A stretch of DNA of 64,000 nt from Streptomyces odontomachi (GCF_024435355.1 NZ_JAMJWG010000025.1:1-64000), one strand, 5' to 3'; positions 50,922-60,650 are shown, numbered from the stretch's first letter. A program made the numbers and translations. The notes: generated by a model not told the origin, from the sequence alone.

Positions 50922-51095
50922 CGACGTCTCCCCTCGCCGTGCATCGAACTCCGCGTGCCCGCGCGACGGGTCGGCGCGGCACCGGCTCCGCGGGCCGGCG
51001 CGGCAGTGTGTCGCGCCGGCACGCGCGCGGTCAAGAGCGCCTCGACGTAACGGTGTCGGGCCTGCGCACCGGTGCGTCGATCGCGTCGGGGCGCG

Positions 51096-53639
51096 TCACT
51101 TCGGTGCCGGCACCAGCACCCCGACCTCACTCGCCGCCGCGCTGCCCGACGTGCTGGACGCCGCCGTGAGCCGCACGTACCGGACGTCCTGCGGGCTCGG
51201 TAGCCGCACCGTCTTCGTGGCCGTGGTGGACGGCCAGACGCCGGAGGCGACGTCGGTGAAGTGCGTGCCGTCCCGGCTCACCGACAGGGTGTATCCGGTG
51301 ATGGCGTCGGGGGCGCCGCCCGCGGTGAACGGCGGCTTGTACAGCAGCCCTTCGATCGTGCGGGTGCGGTGCAGGTCCAGCGTGAGGGACTGCGGCAGGG
51401 CGGCCTTCGGGTCGAAGTCGCTCTTCCACTGGTTCTCCACGACGCCGTCGACCGCGTACGCCGCCAGGTACCGGTGGTGCTGGTAGACGCCCGCGTGCTC
51501 GCTGCTGGCGGTGGCGGTGATCTCCTGGCGGGGCACGAGACGGGGCTGTGGCGCGGTGGCCGTGACGGTGACGTCGTCGAACTCGGCGTGCTGGTAGGAG
51601 GGGACGGCGATGCCCGCCTGGCCGGAGCTGTGGGTGCTGTCGTGGATCGTGCCGAGCGCCCGGCCGTCGACCGAGGGCACGATCGCGTCCCCGTGGAAGG
51701 ACAGCGCCAGCCGGTGCCACCGGTCGACGCCGAACGCGGCGTCCTGGCCGGACGCGAGGGTGGTGTCCTTGCCGGTGCTGTCCTCCGTGTAGACGCTCCA
51801 CGCGCCGCTGTCGTCGATCCGGAAGTGGTAGCCGGAGGTGGACACGGCGTCGTAGTTCTCGATCCGGCCCACCACTTCGACGGCACCGGGCTGTTCGAGC
51901 AGAGCGTCGGCGGCCACCTCGTAGTCGCCCCACCACAGGGGGTCGCCGACCACGCTGGTCGGCTGCTTGCCGCCGGCGTGCCACTTCAGCGGCGGGGTGG
52001 TGATCACCTGGCGGTAGCAGGTGCCGGGGCGCCCGGCACGGCACGGCGCGGCCTCGAACGCGCCCTGCTGGTCCAGGAAGTACGGCGCCATCCGGGTCCG
52101 GTCGAGGTGCTCGAAGTCCTGCCGGAACGGGAGCGGGAGACGGGAGTCGGCGTCGACGCCCGGGGGCGTGCGCAGCTCTCCCTTGTGCTGGCCGCGGGTG
52201 GTGCTGAGGGTGTAGACGCGGCCTGGTCGGAACGTGGCCGTGAAGGCGCGGTCGTGGGGGCGGACGTCGGCGCCGCGCACGAACCAGTCGGCGTCGTCGT
52301 CCGACGTGAGGTCGGTGGACCACTGGTGCAGCGTGGCGTCGGAGAGCCCACCGGAGACGTCGAAGCGCGCGGTGTCGGTGGCGGTCGCGTCCAGGGTCTC
52401 GACCACGATCGTGTAGTCACCGGTCGCGGGGTCGTGCAACGTGACGTAGCTGCCGCCGTCGGGCAGGTATCCGCTGGCCTGGTCCAGGTAGCGCCAGCCC
52501 GGTGCGGTGAACTGGGTGGTCTGCGCGTCGACCCAGACGCTGGCCGACCGGGTGACACGGCCCGACCAGGGCCATTCGGTGAGCAGCAGGCCGGTGCCGC
52601 CGGTCGCCGTGTCGCCGTAGAAGCCGCCCACCAGGGCCCAGTTGAGGTTGCCGGTGATCCGGGCGTCCAGGTAGTCGCGGTTCATGGCGCGCGCCAGCGG
52701 TCCTGCGCCGTCGTGCGCGGTCTGGGTGCTCTGCTCGCTGTTCCACAGCGGTTTGCCGCTGTCCAGGGCGTCCTGGTTGGCGTGGCAGTGCTGGTAGAGC
52801 GAGCGCCAGACGCACACGTCGTGCTCGCCCAGTACGTCCACGGCTGCGGCGTAGTCCGGATCGGCCTTCATCTGGGTGGCCGCTGCGAAGTAGTCCGGCG
52901 GTACGTGCTCGTCGGTGGCGACGATCTTCGTCTCCGGGTGGGCGGTGGCGAGCGCCCTGCGCAGGTCCTTGAAGAACGCGGCGGACGGCGGCGGGGTGTA
53001 CGACTCGTTGACCCCGCCCACGTACCCGATGTCCAGGCCGTGCCGGGCCGCGCAGTCCAGCCAGTCGACGGTGTAGCCGACCTGGTCGTGCGACCACAGT
53101 CCGCCCTCGAACCAGCCCGGCGCGCCCCACATCAGTCCCGCGAACCGGATCGCGGGATTGCGCCGGTGGGCCTCCTGCATGAGCCACCACTCGATGCCGC
53201 GGTCGCAGTCGACGGCGCCCCGGGTGCGCTCGTGACTCGGCTCGGAGGTCACGGTGGAGTTGGTGTCACCGCCGATCTCGACCTTGAGCACCTGGAGCGA
53301 GGCCCCGTGGTGCGGCAGGAACAACGCGTCCAGGATGCGGCTGCGCTGCGGCTCGGGGTAGTCGTACAGCAGTTTCGAGGAGCTGGAGCTGATCGCGCCC
53401 ACCCCGTCGAAGACCCGGCCGGGACCGGCGCCGTCGACCGGGATGCGGACGGGGTCGGCCGCAGCACCCGCGCCGGCACCGGCGCCGGCCTCGGCGGGAC
53501 CGGCGAGCGCGGGACCGGCGAGCGCGGGACCGGCGACCGCGGGGCCGGCGAGCGGGGGACCGCCGAGCAGACCGGCCGCGAGCGCCGCGAGCATCACGAG
53601 TACGGAGGGGATCCGGGGTGTGCGACGGCGCCGTGTCAT
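51096..53639 (-). CDS. GH59 galactosylceramidase-like glycosidase with C-terminal discoidin/CBM32 domain
   Basis: An 847-residue secreted enzyme. After a signal peptide and an AGPALAGPA repeat linker, residues ~75-390 align with the galactocerebrosidase barrel: VFDGVGAIS, YPEPQRSRILDALF, VLKVEIGGD, EWWLMQEA, GGVNES (acid/base Glu) and PLWNSEQS (nucleophile Glu). A beta-sandwich and lectin-like region (~390-700) follows, then an F5/8-type domain (~715-845). Family enzymes remove beta-galactose from galactosylceramide or related beta-galactosides. The ATG at 53639 lies seven bases after the GH2 stop with AGAAGGG upstream. It is co-transcribed with the GH2 gene. Confidence 0.87.
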   Translation of the reverse strand: MTRRRRTPRIPSVLVMLAALAAGLLGGPPLAGPAVAGPALAGPALAGPAEAGAGAGAGAAADPVRIPVDGAGPGRVFDGVGAISSSSSKLLYDYPEPQRSRILDALFLPHHGASLQVLKVEIGGDTNSTVTSEPSHERTRGAVDCDRGIEWWLMQEAHRRNPAIRFAGLMWGAPGWFEGGLWSHDQVGYTVDWLDCAARHGLDIGYVGGVNESYTPPPSAAFFKDLRRALATAHPETKIVATDEHVPPDYFAAATQMKADPDYAAAVDVLGEHDVCVWRSLYQHCHANQDALDSGKPLWNSEQSTQTAHDGAGPLARAMNRDYLDARITGNLNWALVGGFYGDTATGGTGLLLTEWPWSGRVTRSASVWVDAQTTQFTAPGWRYLDQASGYLPDGGSYVTLHDPATGDYTIVVETLDATATDTARFDVSGGLSDATLHQWSTDLTSDDDADWFVRGADVRPHDRAFTATFRPGRVYTLSTTRGQHKGELRTPPGVDADSRLPLPFRQDFEHLDRTRMAPYFLDQQGAFEAAPCRAGRPGTCYRQVITTPPLKWHAGGKQPTSVVGDPLWWGDYEVAADALLEQPGAVEVVGRIENYDAVSTSGYHFRIDDSGAWSVYTEDSTGKDTTLASGQDAAFGVDRWHRLALSFHGDAIVPSVDGRALGTIHDSTHSSGQAGIAVPSYQHAEFDDVTVTATAPQPRLVPRQEITATASSEHAGVYQHHRYLAAYAVDGVVENQWKSDFDPKAALPQSLTLDLHRTRTIEGLLYKPPFTAGGAPDAITGYTLSVSRDGTHFTDVASGVWPSTTATKTVRLPSPQDVRYVRLTAASSTSGSAAASEVGVLVPAPK

Positions 53640-53646
53640 GTCGTTC

Positions 53647-55716
53647 TCAGCCCTTCTCATGTCGTGCTCCCGGTGCGGCCTGCCGGAAGGCGTCGTACGC
53701 GAGCTTGGGCCGGCGGGTGGCGAAGCTCGTCAGGCCCATCACGGAGACGCCGTTGTACTCCTGGTTGTAACCGGCGCGCTGCTTGTAGTCCTTGAGCAGC
53801 CAGTAGGTGTAGCCGGCCACGAACGCGGCGCGCTCGCTCACCTGCGACCAGTGCGCCCGCAGCGACGCGGCCTGCCACTCCTCGGTGCCCTCGGTGGTGT
53901 CCGGGCCGTGCGTGCCCGCGATCGACCAGGTGCCGTTCTCCGTGATCAGGATCGGCCGGTCCGGGTACTTCGCGTGCACCGCGTCCAAGGTGGTGCCGAG
54001 GTCCGCGTCGGCGCCGTAGAAGTAGCCGAAGTACTCGTTGAACCCGATCACGTCGGCGAGGTCGAAGGCCGGGTCGTTGCTGCTGGAGGACGCCCAGGTC
54101 ACCGGCCGGGCGGCCAGGTCGACGGAGCGGATCGCCGCCTTGAGGTCGGCGAGCCAGGCACGGTAGACCGGGGCGCCGCCGGGGTCGATCTCGGACTCGT
54201 TCTGGAGTCCCCACAGGATCACCGAGGGATGGTTGTGCTGGGTCCAGGCCATGGTCAGGGCGAGGGCGCGGGCGAGCCCGTACTGCTCGGTCTGGAGCCG
54301 TTGCTGGGCCGTGTTGAGCCACATCGTGTCGATGTCGTCCAGCATCGTCACGCCGTGCCGGTCGGCCCAGTCGTAGGCGTACGGGTGGCGGTTGTAGACG
54401 CAGTTGCGGAGCAGGGTGACGCCGAGGTCGAGGGCGGGGGCCAGTTCGGCGTCGTACTCGTGCGGCGTCATGGCGCGACCGTGCGCCGCGGTCTCCTCGT
54501 GCCAGTTGATGCCCTTCAGGAAGAGCGGCACGCCGTTCAGCCGCAGTTCGGAGCCGACCACGGACACCTCGCGCACCCCGTAGCCGCCGGAGAGCGTGTC
54601 GACCCGCTGGCCGCCGGCGCCGGTCAGAGTGGCGCGTGCGGTCAGCAGCCGCGGGTCGGACGGCTGCCAGCGCGGCGCGTGCGGTACCGGGATCCGCACC
54701 GCGACCACTGCGGCCGACCCGGCCGGCACCGCCGCTTCCACGGTGCCCGCCGCCGCCCCGCTGCCCCGGCCCGGCGCCACCGTCAGCCGCCCCGCGAAGT
54801 CGGCCGCGGTGCGGTTCTCCAGCACCGCGTGGGCCGTGAGCGTGCCGTCGGCGGTGGTCAGCAGCAGCTTGGCGAGGGTGACTTCGGGCACCGCCTCCAG
54901 CCATGCCGAGCGGGTGATGCCGGCGTACGGCCAGTAGTCGACGGGCTTGTACGGGATCTCGTGGTCGTCGCTGACCGGCTGTGGCGGGACGGCGGTGTAG
55001 TCGACGTAACCGGCCCGGCGGAAGACCCGGACGGCGATCGTCCGGGGGCCGGTGGCCACCTCGGGCGGCACCGGCAGCGAGAAGGGCGAGTTGGCGCCCT
55101 CGTGCTTGCCGAGGTGGACACCGTCCAGCCAGATCTCGGCGCTGTAGCCGACCGCGAGGCAGTTCATCCGCACATGGCGGCCGCGCCAGGACGCCGGCAG
55201 CCGGACCCGGGTGCGGTACCAGGCGTATCCGTCGGTGAACGCCGTGCCCGCGCCGAACCGTTCACCGTCCAGTGACCCGAAGCCGGGGGTGTCGAGCAGG
55301 TCCCACGTGCCGGGCACGGCGATCGGGTCCCAGGCGTGGTCGTCGTGGTCCGGGGTCTGCCAGCCGGCCGCGAGTCCGGTGCCGTCCGGGTCGAAGCGGA
55401 ACCGCCACCGGCCGTCCAGCGCCAGGTAGTCCCGGGTGGGTTCGCGGGTGCGCCATCCGTCGAAGGCGGGCAGCACGGCGCCGTACTGGAACACCACGCC
55501 GATCCCGCCGACCCGGCGCACCGTGGTGCCGGACGGCTCGGTGGCGGGGTGCGTGTCCAGGACCGGCGCGTCCGGGGCGGCATCGGGCGCCCGGTCGGCG
55601 GCCCGGGCTGCCTGCGGCCGGACCGGCAGGGCGATCGCTCCCGTGGCCAGGGTGGCCACCAGGGCACGACGGCGCGTCAGACCCGCACCTGAGCTGGGGT
55701 TTTCACGGAGTGCCAT
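53647..55716 (-). CDS. Secreted GH2-family glycosidase
   Basis: A 689-residue protein exported probably by Tat (LTRRRALVATLATGAIALP, residues ~12-32). Domain order: sugar-binding jelly roll (~95-270), Ig-like (~275-385), TIM barrel (~390-685). Catalytic Glu residues are in WGLQNESEI (acid/base) and LITENGTWS (nucleophile). GH2 covers beta-galactosidase, beta-glucuronidase and beta-mannosidase; exact specificity cannot be read. ATG 55716 has GGGGAGG five bases upstream. The longer frame to 55926 was rejected because it runs through the promoter. First gene of an operon with the GH59-like enzyme. Confidence 0.9.
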   Translation of the reverse strand: MALRENPSSGAGLTRRRALVATLATGAIALPVRPQAARAADRAPDAAPDAPVLDTHPATEPSGTTVRRVGGIGVVFQYGAVLPAFDGWRTREPTRDYLALDGRWRFRFDPDGTGLAAGWQTPDHDDHAWDPIAVPGTWDLLDTPGFGSLDGERFGAGTAFTDGYAWYRTRVRLPASWRGRHVRMNCLAVGYSAEIWLDGVHLGKHEGANSPFSLPVPPEVATGPRTIAVRVFRRAGYVDYTAVPPQPVSDDHEIPYKPVDYWPYAGITRSAWLEAVPEVTLAKLLLTTADGTLTAHAVLENRTAADFAGRLTVAPGRGSGAAAGTVEAAVPAGSAAVVAVRIPVPHAPRWQPSDPRLLTARATLTGAGGQRVDTLSGGYGVREVSVVGSELRLNGVPLFLKGINWHEETAAHGRAMTPHEYDAELAPALDLGVTLLRNCVYNRHPYAYDWADRHGVTMLDDIDTMWLNTAQQRLQTEQYGLARALALTMAWTQHNHPSVILWGLQNESEIDPGGAPVYRAWLADLKAAIRSVDLAARPVTWASSSSNDPAFDLADVIGFNEYFGYFYGADADLGTTLDAVHAKYPDRPILITENGTWSIAGTHGPDTTEGTEEWQAASLRAHWSQVSERAAFVAGYTYWLLKDYKQRAGYNQEYNGVSVMGLTSFATRRPKLAYDAFRQAAPGARHEKG

Positions 55717-55750
55717 ACATCCTCCCCGAGGACGACACGACGACCGGGTG

Positions 55751-55880
55751 GGCGGAGGGGCGTGAAGAGAGTGGCGTAGAGAGCGGCGTGAAGGGAGCGG
55801 CTTGGAGGGAGCGGCTTGGAGGGAGCACGGAGGAGCGCTGAGGGAGCACCGAGGGAGCACCGAGGGGGGCCTGAAGAAGC
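55751..55880. repeat. Purine-rich degenerate tandem repeat in the GH2 leader
   Basis: Units such as GGAGGGAGCGGCTT and GAGGGAGCACC repeat about seven times. On the minus-strand mRNA this becomes a pyrimidine-rich, low-structure leader between promoter and start of the GH2 gene. It forms most of the 327-base gap from 55717 to 56043; the rest is the divergent promoter region. Confidence 0.7.
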
Positions 55881-55897
55881 ATGTGTTTTGCGCCATG

Positions 55898-55948
55898 AGC
55901 ATTCGGGCATGAGAGGGCCCTGTCAAGAAGTATTAGTAATAAAGTAAT
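55898..55948 (-). promoter_or_regulatory. Promoter of the GH2-GH59 operon with an upstream AT-rich direct repeat
   Basis: On the minus strand TTGACA (55926-55921) and AATGCT (55903-55898) are 17 bases apart. Just upstream of the -35, AGTAAT is directly repeated (55935-55940 and 55943-55948) in the most AT-rich patch of the region, a likely regulator site shared with the divergent operon. Confidence 0.6.
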
Positions 55949-56043
55949 TCTCGTACACCCCGTCAGGCCCTTGCTACGCCCTCGGTTGCACCCTCGGCTT
56001 TGCCCCTTCTCATGCCCTTTCGTGACGACCCGGCAGGTGACAC

Positions 56044-57405
56044 ATGAGCGCGCACCACCCGACCGCCGACCAGGCCAGCGGCCCTTTCGGCGACCGACTC
56101 GCCATCTCGCTGTGGGACTTCAGCTGGTACACCAGGGCCGGGCCCGGCGAACCCTTCGAAGACCTCGACCGGGCCTTCGCCGAGGCCGTGGAACGCGGCT
56201 TCAACACCGTCCGGATCTGCGCCATGCCGTTCCTGCTGTTCTCCGGGCGCGTCCCGGACCCGGACGCGGTGCACATCCGCGGTCTGGGCGCGGACTTCGG
56301 GCAGCGCACCCGCTGGTACGACGTGCGCGGCGGCTACCGGCTCGACGGCCTGCGCCGGCTCACCGACCTCTTCGAGGCCGCGGCCCGGCACGACTGCCGG
56401 GTGATCGTGTCTTCCTGGGAGTACCAGCAGTCCCCGTGCTTCGCCGACACCGACGGCTGGCACCGCGCGCTGGCCACCGTGCCGGGCCCGGAACGCGCCG
56501 AGGCGATGGCCGCTGCGCTCGCCGCGCTCCTGGACCACCTCACCGCGCACGGCCTCGCCGACCGGGTGGCCTACGTGGAGGTGCACAACGAGGTGGACAA
56601 CTGCGCGCTGGTCCCGGCGGACCCGTCGACGCCACGCGCCGAAGGCGAGAGCCGTTACGCACGGCTGCACGGCCCGCTGTCCCGCGCCCTGGACCTGCTG
56701 CGCACCCGCCATCCGCACATCCCCGCCAGCTACTCCATCGCGGAGACCGACCCCCTGGACCTCGCCGACCTGCCGGAACAGGCGCAGGTGGCGCACTTCC
56801 ACTTCTACGTGTACGGGGTGCTGGGCGCGCTGTACCGGGCCGTCGGGCTCGGTCACGGCAGCGAACCGGCACCGGACGCGGCGGCGTGGCCGACTCCGGA
56901 GCTGGCGGCCATGCTGCGCCCCGACGCCCCCGCCTTCGCCGACCACCGGCCCGACGACGCCTGGCAGCTGGCCGCGACCGGCATCCCGCGCGAGCTGTTC
57001 TACGTCCACGACTGGGTGGACCCCGACCGCTGGGACCTGTGGCTGTACGAGCACTACCTGCCGCACCGTGCGGCGATGCGCCAGACGCTGGACCTGTGGA
57101 TCGACGCCGTGGCCGGCCTCGCCCGCCGCCGCGGAGTGCCCGCGGTGCTCGGCGAGGGCGTGCTGGGCTACACGCCACGGCTGGCGCGTTTCGAGGAGGA
57201 CCCGGTCGGCAAGGACCTCGCCGAGTACGTCGTCGACCGCTGCCTGGCGGCCGGCTTCCACGGCACCGTCCTGACCTCCAACGCGGCGCCGCACCACCCG
57301 ACGTGGCGCACCGACGCGGCCTGGATGCGCCGGGTGAACGCCCGCATCACGGGGGCGGCTGCGGGCGCCGAAGTTCATGACCGACAAGGAGAGGTACGGA
57401 GGTGA
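56044..57405 (+). CDS. Cellulase-like TIM-barrel glycoside hydrolase
   Basis: A 453-residue protein without signal peptide. AISLWDFSWYTR begins the barrel; VEVHNEVDN supplies a candidate acid/base Glu, and PAVLGEGVLGY a candidate nucleophile. It resembles the 'cellulase-like' actinobacterial family linked with sugar ABC transporters. A cytoplasmic location suggests it acts on imported oligosaccharides. Its stop overlaps a GTG just before the binding-protein gene, so it heads the transporter operon. ATG 56044 has only a weak CAGGTGA ribosome binding site. Confidence 0.8.
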   Translation: MSAHHPTADQASGPFGDRLAISLWDFSWYTRAGPGEPFEDLDRAFAEAVERGFNTVRICAMPFLLFSGRVPDPDAVHIRGLGADFGQRTRWYDVRGGYRLDGLRRLTDLFEAAARHDCRVIVSSWEYQQSPCFADTDGWHRALATVPGPERAEAMAAALAALLDHLTAHGLADRVAYVEVHNEVDNCALVPADPSTPRAEGESRYARLHGPLSRALDLLRTRHPHIPASYSIAETDPLDLADLPEQAQVAHFHFYVYGVLGALYRAVGLGHGSEPAPDAAAWPTPELAAMLRPDAPAFADHRPDDAWQLAATGIPRELFYVHDWVDPDRWDLWLYEHYLPHRAAMRQTLDLWIDAVAGLARRRGVPAVLGEGVLGYTPRLARFEEDPVGKDLAEYVVDRCLAAGFHGTVLTSNAAPHHPTWRTDAAWMRRVNARITGAAAGAEVHDRQGEVRR

Positions 57406-57407
57406 AC

Positions 57408-58739
57408 ATGCCCAAGCGAAGAACGGTCCTGGCATGGGGCGCCGCGTCCGCAGCGCCGGCCGCCCTCACCGGCTGCGCGGAGTCCCCCGGTGCCGTCCGG
57501 ATGAGCGCCCAGACCCGGCGCGGCCCCGGTCAGCGGGTCAAGCTGGTCTTCTGGACCTGGATACCCATTCAGAACGTCGTCGACGTCTGGAACAAGGCCC
57601 ACCCGGACATCCAGGTGGAGCTCCAGATCGTGCCCGCCAGCACGTCCGGCGGCTACCAGAAGATGCATGCCGCACTCCAGGCCGGCAACGCCCCGGACAT
57701 AGCCCATGTCGAGTACGGCATCCTGCCGGAGTTCATGCTGGTCAACGGCCTGACGGAGCTGAGCCGGTACGGCGCGGACAAGCTGAAGAGCGCATACGTG
57801 GACTGGCAGTGGAAGCAGTGCGTCTTCGGCGGGAAGGTGTACGCGCTGCCGCAGGCATCGGGCCCGATGGGCTACTTCTACCGCAAGGACGTCTTCGACC
57901 GTCTCGACCTTGCGGTGCCCGCCACCTGGGACGAGTTCCGGCGGGCCGCGATCACGATCAGAAAGCGCGGCGGTGGCGCCCGGATCTGCTCCTTCCCGCC
58001 CGCGAACGCCGGCTGGTTCGCCTCCTTCGCCTGGCAGCGCGGTGCGCACTGGATCCGCGCCGACTACCCGAGCGACACCTGGATCGTGGACGTCACCAGC
58101 CGGGAGTCCCTGGAGGTCGCCGACTTCTGGGACGGCATGATCCGCGACGACCTGGTCACGGTGATGGCGGACTCCAACAGCGCCTGGTTCAACGCGGTAC
58201 AGCGCAGCAAGATCCTCAGCTGGGTGGGCGCGCAGTGGTGCGACGCCCTGCTACGGGTCAACACACCCAGCCTGAAGGGCAGGTGGCGGGTGGCGGACAT
58301 GCCGCAGTGGGAGGCCGGCCGGCAGACCTCCAGCAACTGGGGCGGCTCCTCGGTCGCCGTCCTCCAGGGCAGCCGGCACCCGGTCGAGGCCATGCAGTTC
58401 GCGCACTGGCTGAACACCGATCCGACCAGCATCGACATGCTCATCGCCGCGGGCTACGGCTGGCCGGGCGCCCGTGTCGACTTCCACACGACGAAGCTGG
58501 GCAAGCCGGACCCGTTCTTCGGCGGCCAGGTCTACAACGAGGTCTTCGCACGCTCCGACCGCCGGGTCGACACCTCCTGGCAGTGGTCGCCCACCAACAC
58601 CCAGTCCATCGCGCATGTCTCGGACGCCTTCGGCCAGGCGATCGCCGAGCGCTCCACCCTCGTCGGCGCGCTACGCGACTCCCAGCCACGGATGGTGGAC
58701 GACCTGAAGGCCAAGGGCCTGAAAGCGAGGGCCGCATGA
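57408..58739 (+). CDS. Sugar ABC transporter substrate-binding lipoprotein
   Basis: A 443-residue family-1 extracellular solute-binding protein. RRTVLAW gives a possible Tat twin arginine and LTGC (Cys23) a lipobox for membrane anchoring. Body motifs (VKLVFWTWIP, GNAPDIAHVEYG, GKVYALPQASGPMGYFYRKD) are typical of oligosaccharide receptors. GGAGG five bases before ATG 57408 decides that start over the GTG at 57402. It delivers ligand to the two permeases downstream. Confidence 0.92.
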   Translation: MPKRRTVLAWGAASAAPAALTGCAESPGAVRMSAQTRRGPGQRVKLVFWTWIPIQNVVDVWNKAHPDIQVELQIVPASTSGGYQKMHAALQAGNAPDIAHVEYGILPEFMLVNGLTELSRYGADKLKSAYVDWQWKQCVFGGKVYALPQASGPMGYFYRKDVFDRLDLAVPATWDEFRRAAITIRKRGGGARICSFPPANAGWFASFAWQRGAHWIRADYPSDTWIVDVTSRESLEVADFWDGMIRDDLVTVMADSNSAWFNAVQRSKILSWVGAQWCDALLRVNTPSLKGRWRVADMPQWEAGRQTSSNWGGSSVAVLQGSRHPVEAMQFAHWLNTDPTSIDMLIAAGYGWPGARVDFHTTKLGKPDPFFGGQVYNEVFARSDRRVDTSWQWSPTNTQSIAHVSDAFGQAIAERSTLVGALRDSQPRMVDDLKAKGLKARAA

Positions 58740-59695
58740 TGCCCGGTTCCCCCGAGGCCACCGGGTCCGGCGCCGGTGGGCGGGCGGGTACGGGTGCGGG
58801 CGCCCGCCGCTCCGCCCGCCCCGACCGGGCCGCCTGGTCCTTCCTCGCACCGTTCCTCGCCGTCTTCGCGTTCACGTTCGTGCTGCCGATCGGCTACGCG
58901 ATCTACCAGAGCCTGCTGAAGGTCGACCGCAGCGGCCCGATGGGCCTGGGCCCGGCCAGGGTCGGCTTCGCGGGCCTGGACAACTACGCGTTCGCCCTCC
59001 AGCAGGTCGGGTTCATCGAGTCCTTCGGGCGGGTGCTGCTCTTCGGCATCGTGCAGATACCGGTGATGCTGCTGCTCTCGACGGTGCTGGCGCTGCTGCT
59101 GGAGCACGTCCCCGCACGGTTCTCCGGGCTGCTGCGGGCCTCGTACTTCCTGCCGTACGGCATCCCGGGCGTGATCGCCACCCTGCTGTGGGGCTTCCTC
59201 TACATTCCGGGCATCAGCCCGATCACGGATCTGCTCGGCGACGCGGCACCGGACTTCCTGGGCTACCACGACCTGCTGTGGTCCATCGCCAACATCGTCA
59301 TCTGGGAGTTCGCGGGCTACAACATGCTGATCATCGTGGCCCAGCTGAAGTCCATCCCGCAGGAGCTGCTGGAGGCCGCGACGATCGACGGGGCGGGGCC
59401 CTGGCAGACGGCGCTCCGCGTCAAGCTTCCGCTCGTCCGACCGGCGCTCATCCTGACCTGCGTGTTCTCCATCATCGGCACCTTGCAGCTGTTCGTCGAA
59501 CCGCTCATCCTCAAGCCGGTCGCGCCCGCCGTGATCAACGACTACACGCCGAACCTCAGCGCCTACAACGACGCCTTCAGCAACGCCAACGTCTACCCGG
59601 CGGCGGCCAAGGCCGTGCTCCTCGCGCTCGTCGCCAGCGCCCTGTCGTTCGGCTTCCTCACCCTGGTCACCCGCAAGCAAAGGAGCGAGCGGTGA
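58736..59695 (+). CDS. Sugar ABC transporter permease (MalF-like)
   Basis: A 319-residue inner-membrane protein with six main helices after a charged N-terminal tail. The EAA loop reads LLEAATIDGAGPWQTALRVKLP, which docks the ATPase. Its ATG overlaps the binding-protein stop (ATGA). With the next gene it forms the heterodimeric channel. No ATPase gene is in the operon, as is usual for streptomycete systems energised by the shared MsiK. Confidence 0.93.
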   Translation: MMPGSPEATGSGAGGRAGTGAGARRSARPDRAAWSFLAPFLAVFAFTFVLPIGYAIYQSLLKVDRSGPMGLGPARVGFAGLDNYAFALQQVGFIESFGRVLLFGIVQIPVMLLLSTVLALLLEHVPARFSGLLRASYFLPYGIPGVIATLLWGFLYIPGISPITDLLGDAAPDFLGYHDLLWSIANIVIWEFAGYNMLIIVAQLKSIPQELLEAATIDGAGPWQTALRVKLPLVRPALILTCVFSIIGTLQLFVEPLILKPVAPAVINDYTPNLSAYNDAFSNANVYPAAAKAVLLALVASALSFGFLTLVTRKQRSER

Positions 59696-60615
59696 GCGCC
59701 ACCACCCCGGGCACCGCCACGGTGCCGACCCCGGCGCCGGCACCCCCCGCCGCCGCGCACGGCGCACCGCGCCGCCATCCCCTGCGGCCCGGCCGTATCC
59801 TGCTCGTCGCCGTGCTGGCGATCGCGGCGGGCTACTTCCTGCTGCCGGTGTACTGGCTGCTGATCGCCGCCACCAAGTCGACGGACAAGCTGAACGGCAG
59901 CTTCGGCCTCTGGTTCGACCACCCGCAGCTGCTGGACAACCTGCGGCACGTCTTCACCTACGAGGACCACATCTACCTGCGCTGGGTGGCCAACTCGGCG
60001 CTGTACGCCGGGGTCGGCGCGACCCTGGCCACCCTGCTGGCCGCCGCGGCCGGCTTCGCCCTGGCCAAGTACCGCTTCCGCGGCCGGGAGGCGATCTTCA
60101 GGATCGTGCTGGCGGGCGTGCTGCTGCCGCAGACCGCGCTGGCGCTGCCGCTGTACCTGGTGTTCAGCCAGCTCGGCCTGGTCAACACGTACTGGGCGGT
60201 GCTGATACCGAGCATCGGCTCCCCGTTCGGGGTCTACCTGTGCCGGATCTACGCCGAGTCGGCGGTCCCGGACAACCTGCTGGAGGCTGCCCGGGTCGAC
60301 GGGGCGCACGAGGGGCGGATCTTCTTCGGCCTGGTCCTGCGGATCATGTCGCCGGCCCTGGTCACCGTCTTCCTCTTCCAGTTCGTCGGCATCTGGAACA
60401 ACTACTTCCTGCCCCTGGTGATGCTCTCCGACCAGCGCAAGTACCCCATCACCCTGGGCCTGGCCACCTGGCAGACCGCCGCCGACCGGGTCCCCGAACT
60501 CATCCAGTACACCATCGGCGGCGCCTTCGCCTCCGTCATCCCCCTGGTCATCGCGATGCTGGTGCTCCAGCGGTACTGGCGCACCGGGCTCACCGAGGGC
60601 AGCGTCAAGGAGTGA
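59692..60615 (+). CDS. Sugar ABC transporter permease (MalG-like)
   Basis: A 307-residue permease with six helices; the EAA loop is LLEAARVDGAHEGRIFFGLVLP-like. A Pro/Ala tail precedes the first helix. GTG 59692 overlaps the stop of the preceding permease (GTGA) with AGGAG upstream. Partner of the MalF-like protein; the operon ends at the hairpin after 60616. Confidence 0.93.
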   Translation: MSATTPGTATVPTPAPAPPAAAHGAPRRHPLRPGRILLVAVLAIAAGYFLLPVYWLLIAATKSTDKLNGSFGLWFDHPQLLDNLRHVFTYEDHIYLRWVANSALYAGVGATLATLLAAAAGFALAKYRFRGREAIFRIVLAGVLLPQTALALPLYLVFSQLGLVNTYWAVLIPSIGSPFGVYLCRIYAESAVPDNLLEAARVDGAHEGRIFFGLVLRIMSPALVTVFLFQFVGIWNNYFLPLVMLSDQRKYPITLGLATWQTAADRVPELIQYTIGGAFASVIPLVIAMLVLQRYWRTGLTEGSVKE

Positions 60616-60650
60616 CTTCCTCCCCCCTCGTGAACGGCGAGGGGCGGAAG
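60616..60650 (+). terminator. Hairpin terminator of the ABC operon
   Basis: CCCCTCG (60624-60630) pairs with CGAGGGG (60638-60644) and the outer CTTCC/GGAAG (60616-60620 with 60646-60650) extends the stem. It begins directly after the stop codon. Confidence 0.75.

Noticed and set aside
55717..55926. Upstream extension of the GH2 protein
   Set aside because: It runs through the purine-rich repeat to the -35 box; ATG 55716 has a good ribosome binding site and starts the Tat signal.
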